Assembly (NCBI RefSeq): GCF_000732195.1
Contig: NZ_JNNU01000002.1
Coordinates: forward strand, 372,001-436,000
Direction of reading: 5' to 3'
From: Neorhizobium vignae
GTDB lineage: Bacteria; Pseudomonadota; Alphaproteobacteria; Rhizobiales; Rhizobiaceae
DNA: 64,000 bases
The position numbers were made by a program, and so were the translations under genes. Under the pieces are notes generated by a model. It searched no databases. It was not told the origin of the DNA and saw only the letters and a program-made list of their open reading frames with translations. Position 1 is the stretch's first letter; each line of letters starts with the position of its first letter. Positions 26,994-37,396 of this stretch are shown here, piece by piece.

Positions 26994-27787
26994 GCAAGGC
27001 AACGGACGCTAAGAGCGACACGGCCCAGACGGAGGCAAAAAAGGCTGATACCAACAAGGCCTCAACGAAGAAGGCGAACGGCAAGCAGCGGATCGCCGCA
27101 ATGGGCGACCTGCACATCAAGGAGCACGGTTCGGCCTCCTACAGGGAACTGTTCAGCGAGATTTCGCAAACCGCCGATATCCTGGTCCTGACCGGCGATC
27201 TGACCGATCTGGGCAAACCGAAGGAGGCGGAGATACTGGCCGCCGATCTGCGCTCCTGCTCGATCCCGATCGTCGGAGTGCTCGGCAATCACGACTACGA
27301 ATGCGGCTGCGTCGAGGAAATTACCCATATCCTGAAAGAGGCCGGCATCCACCTGCTGGAAGGCCAGGCGGTCGAGATCAACGGCGTCGGGTTCGCTGGC
27401 GCCAAGGGCTTTGCAGGCGGCTTCGGCCGCCACATGCTCGGCTCCTTCGGCGAACCGGCGATCAAGGCGATGGTCACCGAAAGCGTCGAGGAAACCATGC
27501 GCCTCGAAAACGCGCTGCGTCAGGTCCGTTCGGAGCGGGCCATGGTCATTCTGCATTACGCGCCGATCCGCGAGACCGTGGTCGGCGAGCCGGAGGAGAT
27601 CTATCCCTTCCTCGGCTCATCGCGGCTGGCGGAAACCATCGACCGGTTCCCGGTAAAGGCCGTGGTGCACGGCCATGCCCATCGCGGCACTTACGAGGGC
27701 AGGACGCCGGGTGGTGCGCCGGTCTACAACGTCGCTTCGCATATCGAGAAGCCGAGCGGGAAACCCTATGCGCTACTGGAACTTTAG
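26990..27787 (+). CDS. Metallophosphoesterase (calcineurin-like)
   Basis: 265 residues from a GTG at 26990 with AGGGAGG six bases upstream, overlapping the previous stop. The di-metal phosphoesterase motifs are complete: GDLHI (D40, H42), TGDLTD, GNHDYECG, and the C-terminal VHGHAHRGTY. The first 30 residues are a Lys/Ala/Thr-rich low-complexity extension. It would cleave phosphomono- or diesters, possibly reversing or balancing the upstream nucleotidyltransferase (inference). A short hairpin (27800-27817) without a T-tract follows the stop. Confidence 0.88.
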   Translation: MSKATDAKSDTAQTEAKKADTNKASTKKANGKQRIAAMGDLHIKEHGSASYRELFSEISQTADILVLTGDLTDLGKPKEAEILAADLRSCSIPIVGVLGNHDYECGCVEEITHILKEAGIHLLEGQAVEINGVGFAGAKGFAGGFGRHMLGSFGEPAIKAMVTESVEETMRLENALRQVRSERAMVILHYAPIRETVVGEPEEIYPFLGSSRLAETIDRFPVKAVVHGHAHRGTYEGRTPGGAPVYNVASHIEKPSGKPYALLEL

Positions 27788-27839
27788 GACGTTTAGCGAC
27801 CAACCCCTGCGGGTTGGACGGCGCGACGGGCCTACTCGT

Positions 27840-28190
27840 TCATCTAGGCTCCAGGAGCGCAGGATCGCGCCGGCATTTTGACAAGGGTAGCTGACGGGTG
27901 GAGAAAATCTGCTTGATGCTTCCGTCCTTGTCGCTCGAAACGTTCATGCAGAAGCAGGCGTAGCCGTGACTGTAGTTGATGGTCACATGCTCGCCCTCGG
28001 CCATATCCTTGATCTTGTCCATGCCTTTCGCTTCGTAGCCGCCCTGGAGCATGATCAGCCATTCGTTCTGGGCGTCATTCAGCGTCCAGTTGCGAGGGCT
28101 CGGATTGATCAGCCAGCCGCAACGTGTTTCCGCAAGCACCGCTGCCGGCACGAGCAGGCAGGAGAAACATATCGCAAGCAGCTTCTTCAT
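27840..28190 (-). CDS. DUF4087-like secreted small protein
   Basis: 116 residues with a Sec signal (about residues 1-20, LLVPAAVLAE). TRCGWLINPSPRNWTLNDAQNEWLI and CFCMNVSSD are DUF4087-like; Cys residues suggest disulfides in the periplasm. Function unknown. Two adjacent ATGs at 28193 and 28190 follow GGGAGG; the second has better spacing. It lies downstream of the bkd operon on the same strand. Confidence 0.8.
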   Translation of the reverse strand: MKKLLAICFSCLLVPAAVLAETRCGWLINPSPRNWTLNDAQNEWLIMLQGGYEAKGMDKIKDMAEGEHVTINYSHGYACFCMNVSSDKDGSIKQIFSTRQLPLSKCRRDPALLEPR

Positions 28191-28262
28191 CATCGCCTCC
28201 CGTTCAACACACGAATACGCTGCGGTGATCGGGGTGTCCACGGCGACCTGATGCCGATCCGC

Positions 28263-29660
28263 TCAGATATGCAGCGCATGCCCCAGCGCCTTCAGCGCCG
28301 ACTCTGCAAATGCCTCGGACTGCGTCGGATGCGCATGGATCGTCCCCGCAATATCCTCCAGCCGCGCCCCCATCTCGATCGCCAGCGAGAACGCCGCCGA
28401 GAGTTCGGAAATCCCCGCCCCGACACCTTGAATGCCGAGTACCAGGTGATTGTCGGCACGCGCAACGACCCGCACGAAGCCCTCTTCGGCCGACAGCGTC
28501 ATCGCCCGTCCATTGGCGGAAAACGGGAACTGCCCGATCTTGATCTCGCGGCCCGCCGCCCTCGCCTCGTCCGGGGACATGCCCACCGAGACGATTTCCG
28601 GGTCGGTGAAGCAGACGGCGGGAATGGCGCGCTTGTCCCAGGAGCGGCGCTTGCCGGAGACGATCTCCGCCACCATCTCGCCCTGAGCCATTGCCCGATG
28701 CGCCAGCATCGGCTCGCCGGTCACGTCGCCGACCGCGTAGATGCCGCGCATCGAGGTGCGGCACTGCTCGTCGATCCGAAGGAACCGGCCGTCCATGTCG
28801 AGTTCCAGTTCCTCCCGGCCCCAGCCTTCGGTGACCGGCTTGCGCCCGACCGTCACGAGGATCTTGTCGGCGGCGATGCGCTTTTCCTCGCCGGAACCGG
28901 TCTCCGCCAGCAGAGCCTCGCCATTCGAGGACAGGCCCTTCACCTTGGTGCCGAGCAGAACCTCGACGCCTAAAGCCGCAAGCCTCCTGGCGACGGGCTG
29001 GGTAAGCTGCGTATCGTAAAGCGGCAGAATGCGATCGAGCGCCTCGACGATCGTCACCTTCGATCCGAGCTTGGCAAAAGCGAGCCCAAGTTCAAGGCCG
29101 ATATAACCGGCGCCGACCACCGCCAGCCTCGCAGGCACCTCGGTCAGGGACAGTGCACCGGTGGAGGAGACGACCTTCTCCCCGAACGGCAGCATCGGCA
29201 GCTCGACCGGCGCCGACCCCGTGGCGATGACGACATTTTCAGCGCGGATGACCTGTTCGCCGGTTTCCGTCTCCACCGCGACCGTCTTGCCGTCCCGGAA
29301 TTTCGCCCGGCCGACGACGATCTTGACGCCGGCCTTCTTCAGGAGACCAGCGACACCAAGCGTCAGCCGGACGGTAATGCCGTCCTTCCAGGCCATGGTT
29401 TTGGCAAGGTCGATGGCCGGATTGTCGGCCTTGATGCCCATGGCATTTTTGCCGGCCGCCATCGCGACGGTCTTCGCAAAATCGTCGGCCGCATGGATGA
29501 TCGCCTTGGAGGGAATGCAGCCGATATTGAGGCAGGTGCCGCCCGGTTTCGCCATTTCGACGATGACCGTGTCGACCCCCAGCTGGCCGGCCCGGATGGC
29601 GCAGACATAACCCCCCGGACCGGCCCCGATGACGAGGAGCTTGCAGGTGATCTCTTTCAT
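28263..29660 (-). CDS. lpdV: Dihydrolipoyl dehydrogenase, E3 of the branched-chain keto acid complex
   Basis: 465 residues. GAGPGGYVCA binds FAD, the redox disulfide is C43/C48 in GGTCLNIGCIPSK, and GAGYIGLELG is the NAD site. The C-terminal active-site His and Glu lie in AHPTQSE. It reoxidises lipoate on E2. It is the last gene of the bkd operon, 15 bases after E2. Confidence 0.95.
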   Translation of the reverse strand: MKEITCKLLVIGAGPGGYVCAIRAGQLGVDTVIVEMAKPGGTCLNIGCIPSKAIIHAADDFAKTVAMAAGKNAMGIKADNPAIDLAKTMAWKDGITVRLTLGVAGLLKKAGVKIVVGRAKFRDGKTVAVETETGEQVIRAENVVIATGSAPVELPMLPFGEKVVSSTGALSLTEVPARLAVVGAGYIGLELGLAFAKLGSKVTIVEALDRILPLYDTQLTQPVARRLAALGVEVLLGTKVKGLSSNGEALLAETGSGEEKRIAADKILVTVGRKPVTEGWGREELELDMDGRFLRIDEQCRTSMRGIYAVGDVTGEPMLAHRAMAQGEMVAEIVSGKRRSWDKRAIPAVCFTDPEIVSVGMSPDEARAAGREIKIGQFPFSANGRAMTLSAEEGFVRVVARADNHLVLGIQGVGAGISELSAAFSLAIEMGARLEDIAGTIHAHPTQSEAFAESALKALGHALHI

Positions 29661-29675
29661 TGTTCTTCTCTCACC

Positions 29676-30995
29676 TCACTCCTCGACGAAGATAAGCGCC
29701 GGCGTTTCCATCAGCGCCTTCAGGCGCTGCACGAATGTCGCGGCATCCCAGCCATCGATCACCCGGTGATCGAAGCTGGAGGACAGGTTCATCATCTTGC
29801 GCGGCACGAACTGCGTCCCGTCCCAATGCGGCCGGACGGCGAGCTTGTTGACGCCGATGATCGCCACTTCCGGATGGTTGATGACCGGCGTCGAGACGAT
29901 CCCGCCCATCGCGCCGAGCGAGCTGATGGTGATCGTCGAGCCCGACAGCTCCTCGCGCAGTGCAGTGCCGTTCTTGGCGGCATCGCTGAGGCGCGCCACT
30001 TCCCGGGCGCAGTCGAAGATGTCGCGCGCCTCGGCGTGCTTGACCACGGGCACGACGAGCCCGGAAGGCGTCTGCGCCGCGATGCCGACATGCACGCCGC
30101 CATATTGGCGGATGATGCCGGCCTCGTCGTCATAGAGCGCGTTGATGCCCGGCTGCTCGGCGATCGCTTTCACCATCGCCCGCATCAGGAAGGGCAGGAT
30201 GGTGAGTTTTGGCCGGCCGGGTTTCTGGGTGCCGTTCATCCGGGTCCGCAGCTCTTCGAGCGCGGTCATGTCGATCTCCTCCACATAGGTGATGTGGGGG
30301 ATGCGGGATTTCGACAGCGCCATCTTCTCGGCGATGCGGCGGCGCAGGCCGACGACCTTGACCTCCTGCACCGCCTTGTTCGGCTGCAGCCCGGCGGTAA
30401 CAGTCGCACCGCCGCCCTGGCTGTTCAGGAACGCATCCAGATCCTCATGGGTGATGCGGCCTGCCGGACCCGTGCCAGGGACCTGCCGAAGGTCGATCCC
30501 CGCTTCCTTCGCCCGAAGACGGACGGCCGGCGGCGCCAGCGGTTTTTCACCTTCCGCGCGGGGTGCGCCGGTGGCATGAGGCAGAGTTTTAACCACTGGG
30601 GACGGCGCAGCGATCTCAGCTTTTGGTTTAAGAGGCTCAACCTTTTTCTCGGATGTCTGTTCGAGAGCCGCAACGGGCGGAATAGCCGGCTTGACCCGTG
30701 ACTCCTCCCCGCTATCGCCGCCCTCGACCTCCGGCTCGTCTTCTTCGCCCTCGCCCGCGATCCTGATCTTGAGGATGACGGTGCCGGTGGCGATGATATC
30801 GCCGATCTCGCCGTGCCGAAAGGTCACCTCGCCGTCCACAGGCGACGGGATTTCGACGGTCGCCTTGCCGGTCATCACAGCGGCGAGCACCATGTCCTCG
30901 CGCACCAGATCGCCGACATTGACGTGCCATTCCACCAGTTCCGCTTCCGCGACGCCTTCGCCGACATCCGGCAGCTTGATGAGTTTCTCCGCCAT
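29676..30995 (-). CDS. bkdB: Dihydrolipoamide acyltransferase, E2 of branched-chain keto acid dehydrogenase
   Basis: 439 residues. An N-terminal lipoyl domain has the modified Lys in TGKATVEIPSP (K44). A Pro/Ala linker is followed by the E1/E3-binding domain near residues 135-170 (VRLRAKEAGIDLRQVPGTG). The C-terminal acyltransferase has its His-Asp motif in SFDHRVIDGWDAATFV. It transfers branched acyl groups to CoA. It follows E1-beta by three bases. Confidence 0.95.
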   Translation of the reverse strand: MAEKLIKLPDVGEGVAEAELVEWHVNVGDLVREDMVLAAVMTGKATVEIPSPVDGEVTFRHGEIGDIIATGTVILKIRIAGEGEEDEPEVEGGDSGEESRVKPAIPPVAALEQTSEKKVEPLKPKAEIAAPSPVVKTLPHATGAPRAEGEKPLAPPAVRLRAKEAGIDLRQVPGTGPAGRITHEDLDAFLNSQGGGATVTAGLQPNKAVQEVKVVGLRRRIAEKMALSKSRIPHITYVEEIDMTALEELRTRMNGTQKPGRPKLTILPFLMRAMVKAIAEQPGINALYDDEAGIIRQYGGVHVGIAAQTPSGLVVPVVKHAEARDIFDCAREVARLSDAAKNGTALREELSGSTITISSLGAMGGIVSTPVINHPEVAIIGVNKLAVRPHWDGTQFVPRKMMNLSSSFDHRVIDGWDAATFVQRLKALMETPALIFVEE

Positions 30996-30998
30996 GTC

Positions 30999-32012
30999 TC
31001 AGGCCTCCATCATGTCGCGCAGCGCCCGGCCGACACGGGCCGGCCCCGGAAAATAATCCCATTCCTGTGCATGCGGATAAGGCGTGTCCCAGCCGGCAAC
31101 CCGGATAACCGGCGCTTCGAGATGGTAGAAGCAGTGCTCCTGCACCAGCGCCGCCAGTTCAGCCCCGAAACCGGAAGTGAGCGTCGCCTCGTGCACCACC
31201 AGGCAGCGCCCGGTCTTCTTCACCGAGGTGACGATAGTATCGAGGTCGAGCGGCATCAGGGTGCGCAGGTCGATTACTTCCGCATCGATGCCGGTCTCCT
31301 CGGCGGTCGCCTCGGCCACATGCACCATGGTGCCATAGGCGAGCACGGTCACCGCCGAACCCGGCCGCCGCACCACCGCCTTGCCGAGCGGCACCACGTA
31401 ATGTTCGGCCGGCACCTCGCCGAGCGGATGGCCGGCCCACGACGTTACCGGCCGGTCGTGATGACCGTCGAACGGACCGTTATAGAGCCGCTTCGGTTCG
31501 AGGAAGATCACCGGGTCCGGGTTCTCGATCGAGGCGATCAGCAGCCCCTTGGCGTCATAGGGATTGGAGGGCACCACGACCTGCAGGCCGCAGACATGGG
31601 TGAACAGTGCCTCCGGGCTCTGGCTGTGCGTCTGCCCACCAAAGATGCCGCCGCCGGTCGGCATGCGCACGGTGATGCCGCAGGTGAAATCGCCGTTGGA
31701 GCGATAGCGCAGCCGCGCCGCTTCCTGGGTGAGCTGGTCATAGGCCGGATACATGTAATCGGCAAACTGGATCTCGACGCAGGGTTTCAGCCCGTAGGCC
31801 GCCATGCCGATCGCGGCGCCGACAATGCCGGATTCGTTGATCGGCGCATCGAAACAGCGCGTCTTGCCGTATTTCTGCTGCAGCCCCTGGGTGCCGCGGA
31901 AGACGCCGCCGAAATAACCGACATCCTCCCCGAACACGACCACATCGTCGTCACGCTCCATGGAGACGTCCATGGCGCTGCGGATCGCCTCGATCATCGT
32001 CATGCGCGGCAT
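30999..32012 (-). CDS. bkdA2: 2-oxoisovalerate dehydrogenase E1 component, beta subunit
   Basis: 337 residues from ATG 32012, which has GGAGG upstream. FGEDVGYFGGVFRGTQGL is the characteristic E1-beta segment, then DAPINESGIVGAAIGMA and the phosphofructokinase-like PTGGGIFGGQTHSQSPEA active-site loop. It partners the alpha subunit to decarboxylate valine, leucine and isoleucine keto acids. Between it and bkdA1 lies a 205-base interval with a RIME-like repeat. Confidence 0.95.
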   Translation of the reverse strand: MPRMTMIEAIRSAMDVSMERDDDVVVFGEDVGYFGGVFRGTQGLQQKYGKTRCFDAPINESGIVGAAIGMAAYGLKPCVEIQFADYMYPAYDQLTQEAARLRYRSNGDFTCGITVRMPTGGGIFGGQTHSQSPEALFTHVCGLQVVVPSNPYDAKGLLIASIENPDPVIFLEPKRLYNGPFDGHHDRPVTSWAGHPLGEVPAEHYVVPLGKAVVRRPGSAVTVLAYGTMVHVAEATAEETGIDAEVIDLRTLMPLDLDTIVTSVKKTGRCLVVHEATLTSGFGAELAALVQEHCFYHLEAPVIRVAGWDTPYPHAQEWDYFPGPARVGRALRDMMEA

Positions 32013-32049
32013 GGAGGGACCTCCGATAGAGCAATGCTGGAGCAAGCCG

Positions 32050-32174
32050 CCCCCTCACCCGGCCTCTGCTTCGCTCGGCCACCCTCTCCCCGCCGGGGAG
32101 AGGAGGGTCGGAGACCTTGCGGCATATCCTCCTCTCCCCAGCGGGGAGAAGGCGCCGGCAGGCGGATGAGGGGG
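32050..32174. repeat. RIME-like palindromic intergenic element inside the bkd operon
   Basis: The outer arms CCCCCTCA (32050-32057) and TGAGGGGG (32167-32174) are inverted. Two inner palindromes lie at 32083-32103 (CCTCTCCCC-GCC-GGGGAGAGG) and 32131-32152 (CTCTCCCC and GGGGAGA arms). The pattern with CGCCTGCCGGCGCC and TCTCCCC matches the rhizobial intergenic mosaic elements (RIME) known from Rhizobium/Sinorhizobium. The copy separates bkdA1 and bkdA2, so the RNA can fold strongly in mid-operon. Confidence 0.78.
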
Positions 32175-32217
32175 AGCCACGCCCGGGAAAGGAAATGATC
32201 GAAAATGCCAATCATCC

Positions 32218-33474
<1,257 letters not shown>

Positions 33475-33488
33475 TCAAAATCCGTCGT

Positions 33489-34256
33489 TCAACGCGGCGC
33501 CATCCGTAGCGCTCCGTCGAGGCGGATCACTTCGCCGTTCAGCATCGGGTTTTCGATAATGTCGCGCACCAGCCGCGCGAATTCCGCCGGCCGCCCGAGC
33601 CGCGGCGGAAACGGCACCGATTTCCCAAGCGAGGCGCGCACCTCGTCGGAAAATCCGGCCATCATCGGCGTCTCGAATATGCCGGGCGCGATCGTCATCA
33701 TGCGGATGCCGTCGCGGGCAAGCTCGCGGGCGATCGGCAGAGTCATGCCGGCCACCGCCGCCTTCGAGGCGGCATAGGCCGCCTGCCCGATCTGCCCGTC
33801 ATAGGCGGCGACCGAAGCGGTGGCGACCAGCACGCCGCGCTCGCCCTCCTCGTTCGGTTCGGTCCTCGCAATCGCCTGCGCCGCCAGCCGGATCACGTTG
33901 AACGTGCCGATCGTGTTGATCTCCAGCGCGCGGGCAAAACTTTCGAGCCCGTGGACGCCTTGCTTTCCAAGCACTTTTTCCGACGGCGCGATGCCGGCGC
34001 AGCAGACCGCGCCGCGGATCGACCCGTTGGCGGCCTCCGCCCTGGCGACGGCATTTTCGACCGCTTCTCCGCTGCGGACATCGGTCTTCACGAAGATCGT
34101 GCCCTTGCCGAGTTCCTCGGCTCTCGCCTGACCGCCGGCCTCATCGAGGTCGAGCAAAGCCACGCAACCGCCGGCTTCAACAAGCATTTTAGCTGTCGCT
34201 AGCCCAAGGCCGGAAGCCGCACCGGTCACCAGAAAGTTTCCGCCGTCTATGCGCAT
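33489..34256 (-). CDS. SDR-family dehydrogenase (HSD10/3-hydroxyacyl-CoA dehydrogenase type 2-like)
   Basis: 255 residues. NAD site TGAASGLGLA, catalytic Ser in ATASVAAYDG and YAASK. EKVLGKQGVHGLESF and the closing IENPMLNGEVIRLDGALRMAPR are characteristic of 17-beta-HSD10-like enzymes that oxidise 2-methyl-3-hydroxybutyryl-CoA in isoleucine breakdown. Position between the acyl-CoA dehydrogenase and bkd genes supports this role. ATG 34256 follows GGAGGATCGGG-type sequence. Confidence 0.88.
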   Translation of the reverse strand: MRIDGGNFLVTGAASGLGLATAKMLVEAGGCVALLDLDEAGGQARAEELGKGTIFVKTDVRSGEAVENAVARAEAANGSIRGAVCCAGIAPSEKVLGKQGVHGLESFARALEINTIGTFNVIRLAAQAIARTEPNEEGERGVLVATASVAAYDGQIGQAAYAASKAAVAGMTLPIARELARDGIRMMTIAPGIFETPMMAGFSDEVRASLGKSVPFPPRLGRPAEFARLVRDIIENPMLNGEVIRLDGALRMAPR

Positions 34257-34267
34257 CCCGATCCTCC

Positions 34268-35398
34268 TCAGTTCGCCAGGCCGCGGGCGATGATGATTTT
34301 CTGGATGTCGGACGTGCCCTCGTAGATCTGGCAGACGCGGACATCGCGATAGATGCGCTCGACCGGGAAATCGGAAATATAACCGTAGCCGCCGAGCGTC
34401 TGGATCGCCGCGGAACAGACCTTCTCCGCCATTTCGGAGGCAAACAGTTTTGCCATGCAGGCCTCGTCGAGGCAGGGCTCGCCGCGATCCTTCAGCCTTG
34501 CGGCATGCAGGACCAGTTGGCGGGCCGCCTCGATCTGCGTCTTCGCATCCGCCAGCCGGAAGGCGACAGCCTGGTGGTCGAGAAGCAGCTTTCCAAAAGT
34601 CTTGCGCTCCTTGGCATAGGTAAGCGCCACGTCGAAGGCGGCCTGCGCCATGCCGACGCATTGGGCTGCGATGCCGATCCGGCCCGCCTCCAGTCCCGAC
34701 AGCGCGATCTTCAAACCCGCGCCCTCGGCACCGATCCGCTGGCTTTCGGGAATGCGCATATTATCGAACATCAGCGCCGCGGTGTCCGAAGCCTTCTGGC
34801 CGAGCTTGTCCTCGACCTTGGAGATCGAAAATCCGGGCACATCCGTCGCGGTGACGAAGGCGGAGATGCCGCGCTTGCCGGCGCTCGGATCAGTGACCGC
34901 GAAGATGATCACCGTGCCGGCGATCTTGCCGGAGGTGATGAACATCTTCGAACCGTTGATGACATAGTCGCCGCCGTCTCTTGTAGCACGGGTACGGATG
35001 GCGGCGGCATCCGAGCCGGTATCGGCCTCGGTCAGCGCAAAGGCGCCGATATGGCGGCCTTCGGCGAGCGGCCTGAGGAACCGTTCCTTCTGGTCGTCGG
35101 AAGCGTGCATGTCGAGGAGGGAGCAGACCGGAGAATTGTGGACGCTGACCAGCGTCGAGACCGCGCCGTCGCCCGCCGCGATTTCCATCAACGCGCTGGC
35201 ATAGGCGACATAGGAACAGCCGACGCCGCCCCATTCCTCCGCCGTCCGCATGCCGAGAAACCCGAGTTCGCCGAGCTGTTTCAACACGTCCGGCTCGATC
35301 GCGTGCGACTTGTCACGCGCGGCCGCGCCCGGTTTCAGGACCTCCCGGGAAAACTCCGCGGCAGTCGAGCGGATAAGCTCTTCTTCCTCAGTCAGCAT
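34268..35398 (-). CDS. Acyl-CoA dehydrogenase, probably acting on short branched chains
   Basis: 376 residues with the three-part ACAD fold. ALTEADTGSDAAAI and KMFITSGKIA bind FAD/substrate; the C-terminal YEGTSDIQKIIIARGL contains the catalytic Glu. Its place at the head of the bkd operon suggests isobutyryl- or 2-methylbutyryl-CoA as the substrate; no direct sign of chain length was seen. It is followed 11 bases later by the SDR. Confidence 0.92.
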   Translation of the reverse strand: MLTEEEELIRSTAAEFSREVLKPGAAARDKSHAIEPDVLKQLGELGFLGMRTAEEWGGVGCSYVAYASALMEIAAGDGAVSTLVSVHNSPVCSLLDMHASDDQKERFLRPLAEGRHIGAFALTEADTGSDAAAIRTRATRDGGDYVINGSKMFITSGKIAGTVIIFAVTDPSAGKRGISAFVTATDVPGFSISKVEDKLGQKASDTAALMFDNMRIPESQRIGAEGAGLKIALSGLEAGRIGIAAQCVGMAQAAFDVALTYAKERKTFGKLLLDHQAVAFRLADAKTQIEAARQLVLHAARLKDRGEPCLDEACMAKLFASEMAEKVCSAAIQTLGGYGYISDFPVERIYRDVRVCQIYEGTSDIQKIIIARGLAN

Positions 35399-35584
35399 GC
35401 ACTGATCTCCTCCCCGAAACCGCCTGCATGAGTGCTAAATTAGGACTGAACCGGTCCGCCGACCACTCCCTGGAACTTGTTATTTGTTGCTCCCCCGCGT
35501 AATTTTATTGCGCCAGCGCCCCACAATGGAACCCGAAGCGACTTCGCCCGTTTGCCGGTCTCTCTCAACCAGGGGCTGGCCAGC

Positions 35585-37396
35585 ATGTCGGAATTGAATA
35601 CCGTCACCGAGTTTCGTGCGTTTCCAAAGACTTGGGGCGCCGAATATGTCGCTGCCGGCGAGGTGCGGTTCCGACTCTGGGCGCCGGGCCAGGAGACCGT
35701 GACGCTGCGGCTGAACGGCGACGACACCGAGATGAGCCGCAGCAATGACGGCTGGTTCGAGCTGCTCGCCACAGGCATCGCCCCCGGCTCCGAATATGCC
35801 TATGTGCTCGCCGACGGAATGGTCGTCCCCGATCCCGCCTCGCGCGGCCAGAAGGACGGCGTCGACGGTCCCTCGCTGGTAATCGATCCGACCAGCTACA
35901 CCTGGCAGCATCCCGAATGGCAGGGCCGGCCGTGGGAGGAAGCGGTCGTCTACGAGATCCACATCGGCACGTTCACCAACGAGGGTACGTTCAAGGCCGC
36001 GATCGAGAGACTGCCTTATCTGGCCGAGCTGGGCATCACCATGATCGAGGTCATGCCGGTCGCCCATTTCGGCGGAAACCGTGGCTGGGGTTATGACGGC
36101 GTGCTCCTCTATGCGCCGCATGCCGCCTACGGCCCGCCGGAGGATTTCAAGGCCTTTATCGATGCCGCCCACGGTCATGGGCTGACGGTGGTGCTCGACA
36201 TCGTGCTCAACCATTTCGGTCCGGAAGGAAACTATCTGCCGCTGCTGGCGCCCGACTTCTTCCACAAGGAGAAGATGACGCCCTGGGGCGCTGCAATCGC
36301 CTATGACGTCGAGCCGGTGCGGCGTTACATCACCGAATGCGCGCTCTACTGGCTGGAGGAATTCCACCTCGACGGGCTGCGTTTCGACGCCATCGACCAG
36401 ATCGAGGATTCATCCGAAAAACATGTACTGGTCGAGATTGCCGAGCGCATCCGCGCGGAGATCCCCGAGCGCGCCGTCCATCTGACGACCGAGGACGCCC
36501 GCAACGTCACTTTCCTGCATCCACGCGACGAGGATGGCAAGGCACCGCTCTTCACCGCCGAATGGAACGACGACCTCCACAACGCCGTCCATGTCTTCGC
36601 GACCGGCGAGACGCATGCCTATTACAAGGATTTCGCCAGGGAACCGGAAAAGCTTGTGGCGCGGGTGCTCGCCGAAGGTTTTGCCTACCAGGGCGAAGTC
36701 TCGCCGCAGACCGGGGAAAAACGCGGCGTTTCGAGCCTGGATCAACCGCCGGTCGCCTTTGTGGATTTCATCCAGAACCACGACCAGGTCGGCAACCGGG
36801 CACAAGGCGAAAGGCTGATCGAACTGGCCGGCGCCGACAGGGTCAAGCCGCTGCTCGCCATGCTTCTCCTGTCGCCGCATATCCCGCTCCTCTTCATGGG
36901 CGAGGAATATGGTGAGACCAACCCCTTCCTGTTCTTCACCGATTTCCATGGCGATCTCGCGAAAGCCGTGCGCGATGGCCGCCGCAAGGAATTCGAGGGC
37001 CATGCGGGCCACGAAGGCGAGACGGTTCCCGATCCGAACGCCAGAAAGACCTTCGATGTCTCCCGGCTCGACTGGAAGAAGCTGGATTCGGCGGACGGCA
37101 AGGACTGGCTGGAATTGACGAGGACGCTCCTGAAGCTGCGGCAGGAGATCGTTGTTCCCCTGCTCGGCTCCGCGAGCGGTCGCTCCGGCAAGGTGCTGAG
37201 GACGGACAAGGGGTTCCTTGCCGTATCGTGGACTTTTCCAAAAGGCACGATCTCGATGGCGATCAATATCGGCGAGAAGGCGCAGGCGTTGCCGGACCTG
37301 CCCGGCAAGGTGATCTTCGCATGGCCCGAACAGGCGAAGGACCTGCCGGCGAACTCGGTCCTCGTCCGCGCCGGAACCGCGGGAGACGCCGCATGA
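35585..37396 (+). CDS. treZ: Malto-oligosyltrehalose trehalohydrolase
   Basis: 603 residues, GH13. An N-terminal beta-sandwich (about residues 1-100, FRLWAPGQETVTLRLNG) precedes the barrel. GWGYDGVLLYAPHAAYG, VVLDIVLNHFGPEGNYL, nucleophile Asp in GLRFDAIDQI, acid Glu in LTTEDARN and the Asp in IQNHDQVGNRAQG are conserved. It hydrolyses maltooligosyl trehalose to release trehalose. Its TGA overlaps the treY ATG (ATGA). No treX/glgX gene is close. Confidence 0.95.
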   Translation: MSELNTVTEFRAFPKTWGAEYVAAGEVRFRLWAPGQETVTLRLNGDDTEMSRSNDGWFELLATGIAPGSEYAYVLADGMVVPDPASRGQKDGVDGPSLVIDPTSYTWQHPEWQGRPWEEAVVYEIHIGTFTNEGTFKAAIERLPYLAELGITMIEVMPVAHFGGNRGWGYDGVLLYAPHAAYGPPEDFKAFIDAAHGHGLTVVLDIVLNHFGPEGNYLPLLAPDFFHKEKMTPWGAAIAYDVEPVRRYITECALYWLEEFHLDGLRFDAIDQIEDSSEKHVLVEIAERIRAEIPERAVHLTTEDARNVTFLHPRDEDGKAPLFTAEWNDDLHNAVHVFATGETHAYYKDFAREPEKLVARVLAEGFAYQGEVSPQTGEKRGVSSLDQPPVAFVDFIQNHDQVGNRAQGERLIELAGADRVKPLLAMLLLSPHIPLLFMGEEYGETNPFLFFTDFHGDLAKAVRDGRRKEFEGHAGHEGETVPDPNARKTFDVSRLDWKKLDSADGKDWLELTRTLLKLRQEIVVPLLGSASGRSGKVLRTDKGFLAVSWTFPKGTISMAINIGEKAQALPDLPGKVIFAWPEQAKDLPANSVLVRAGTAGDAA

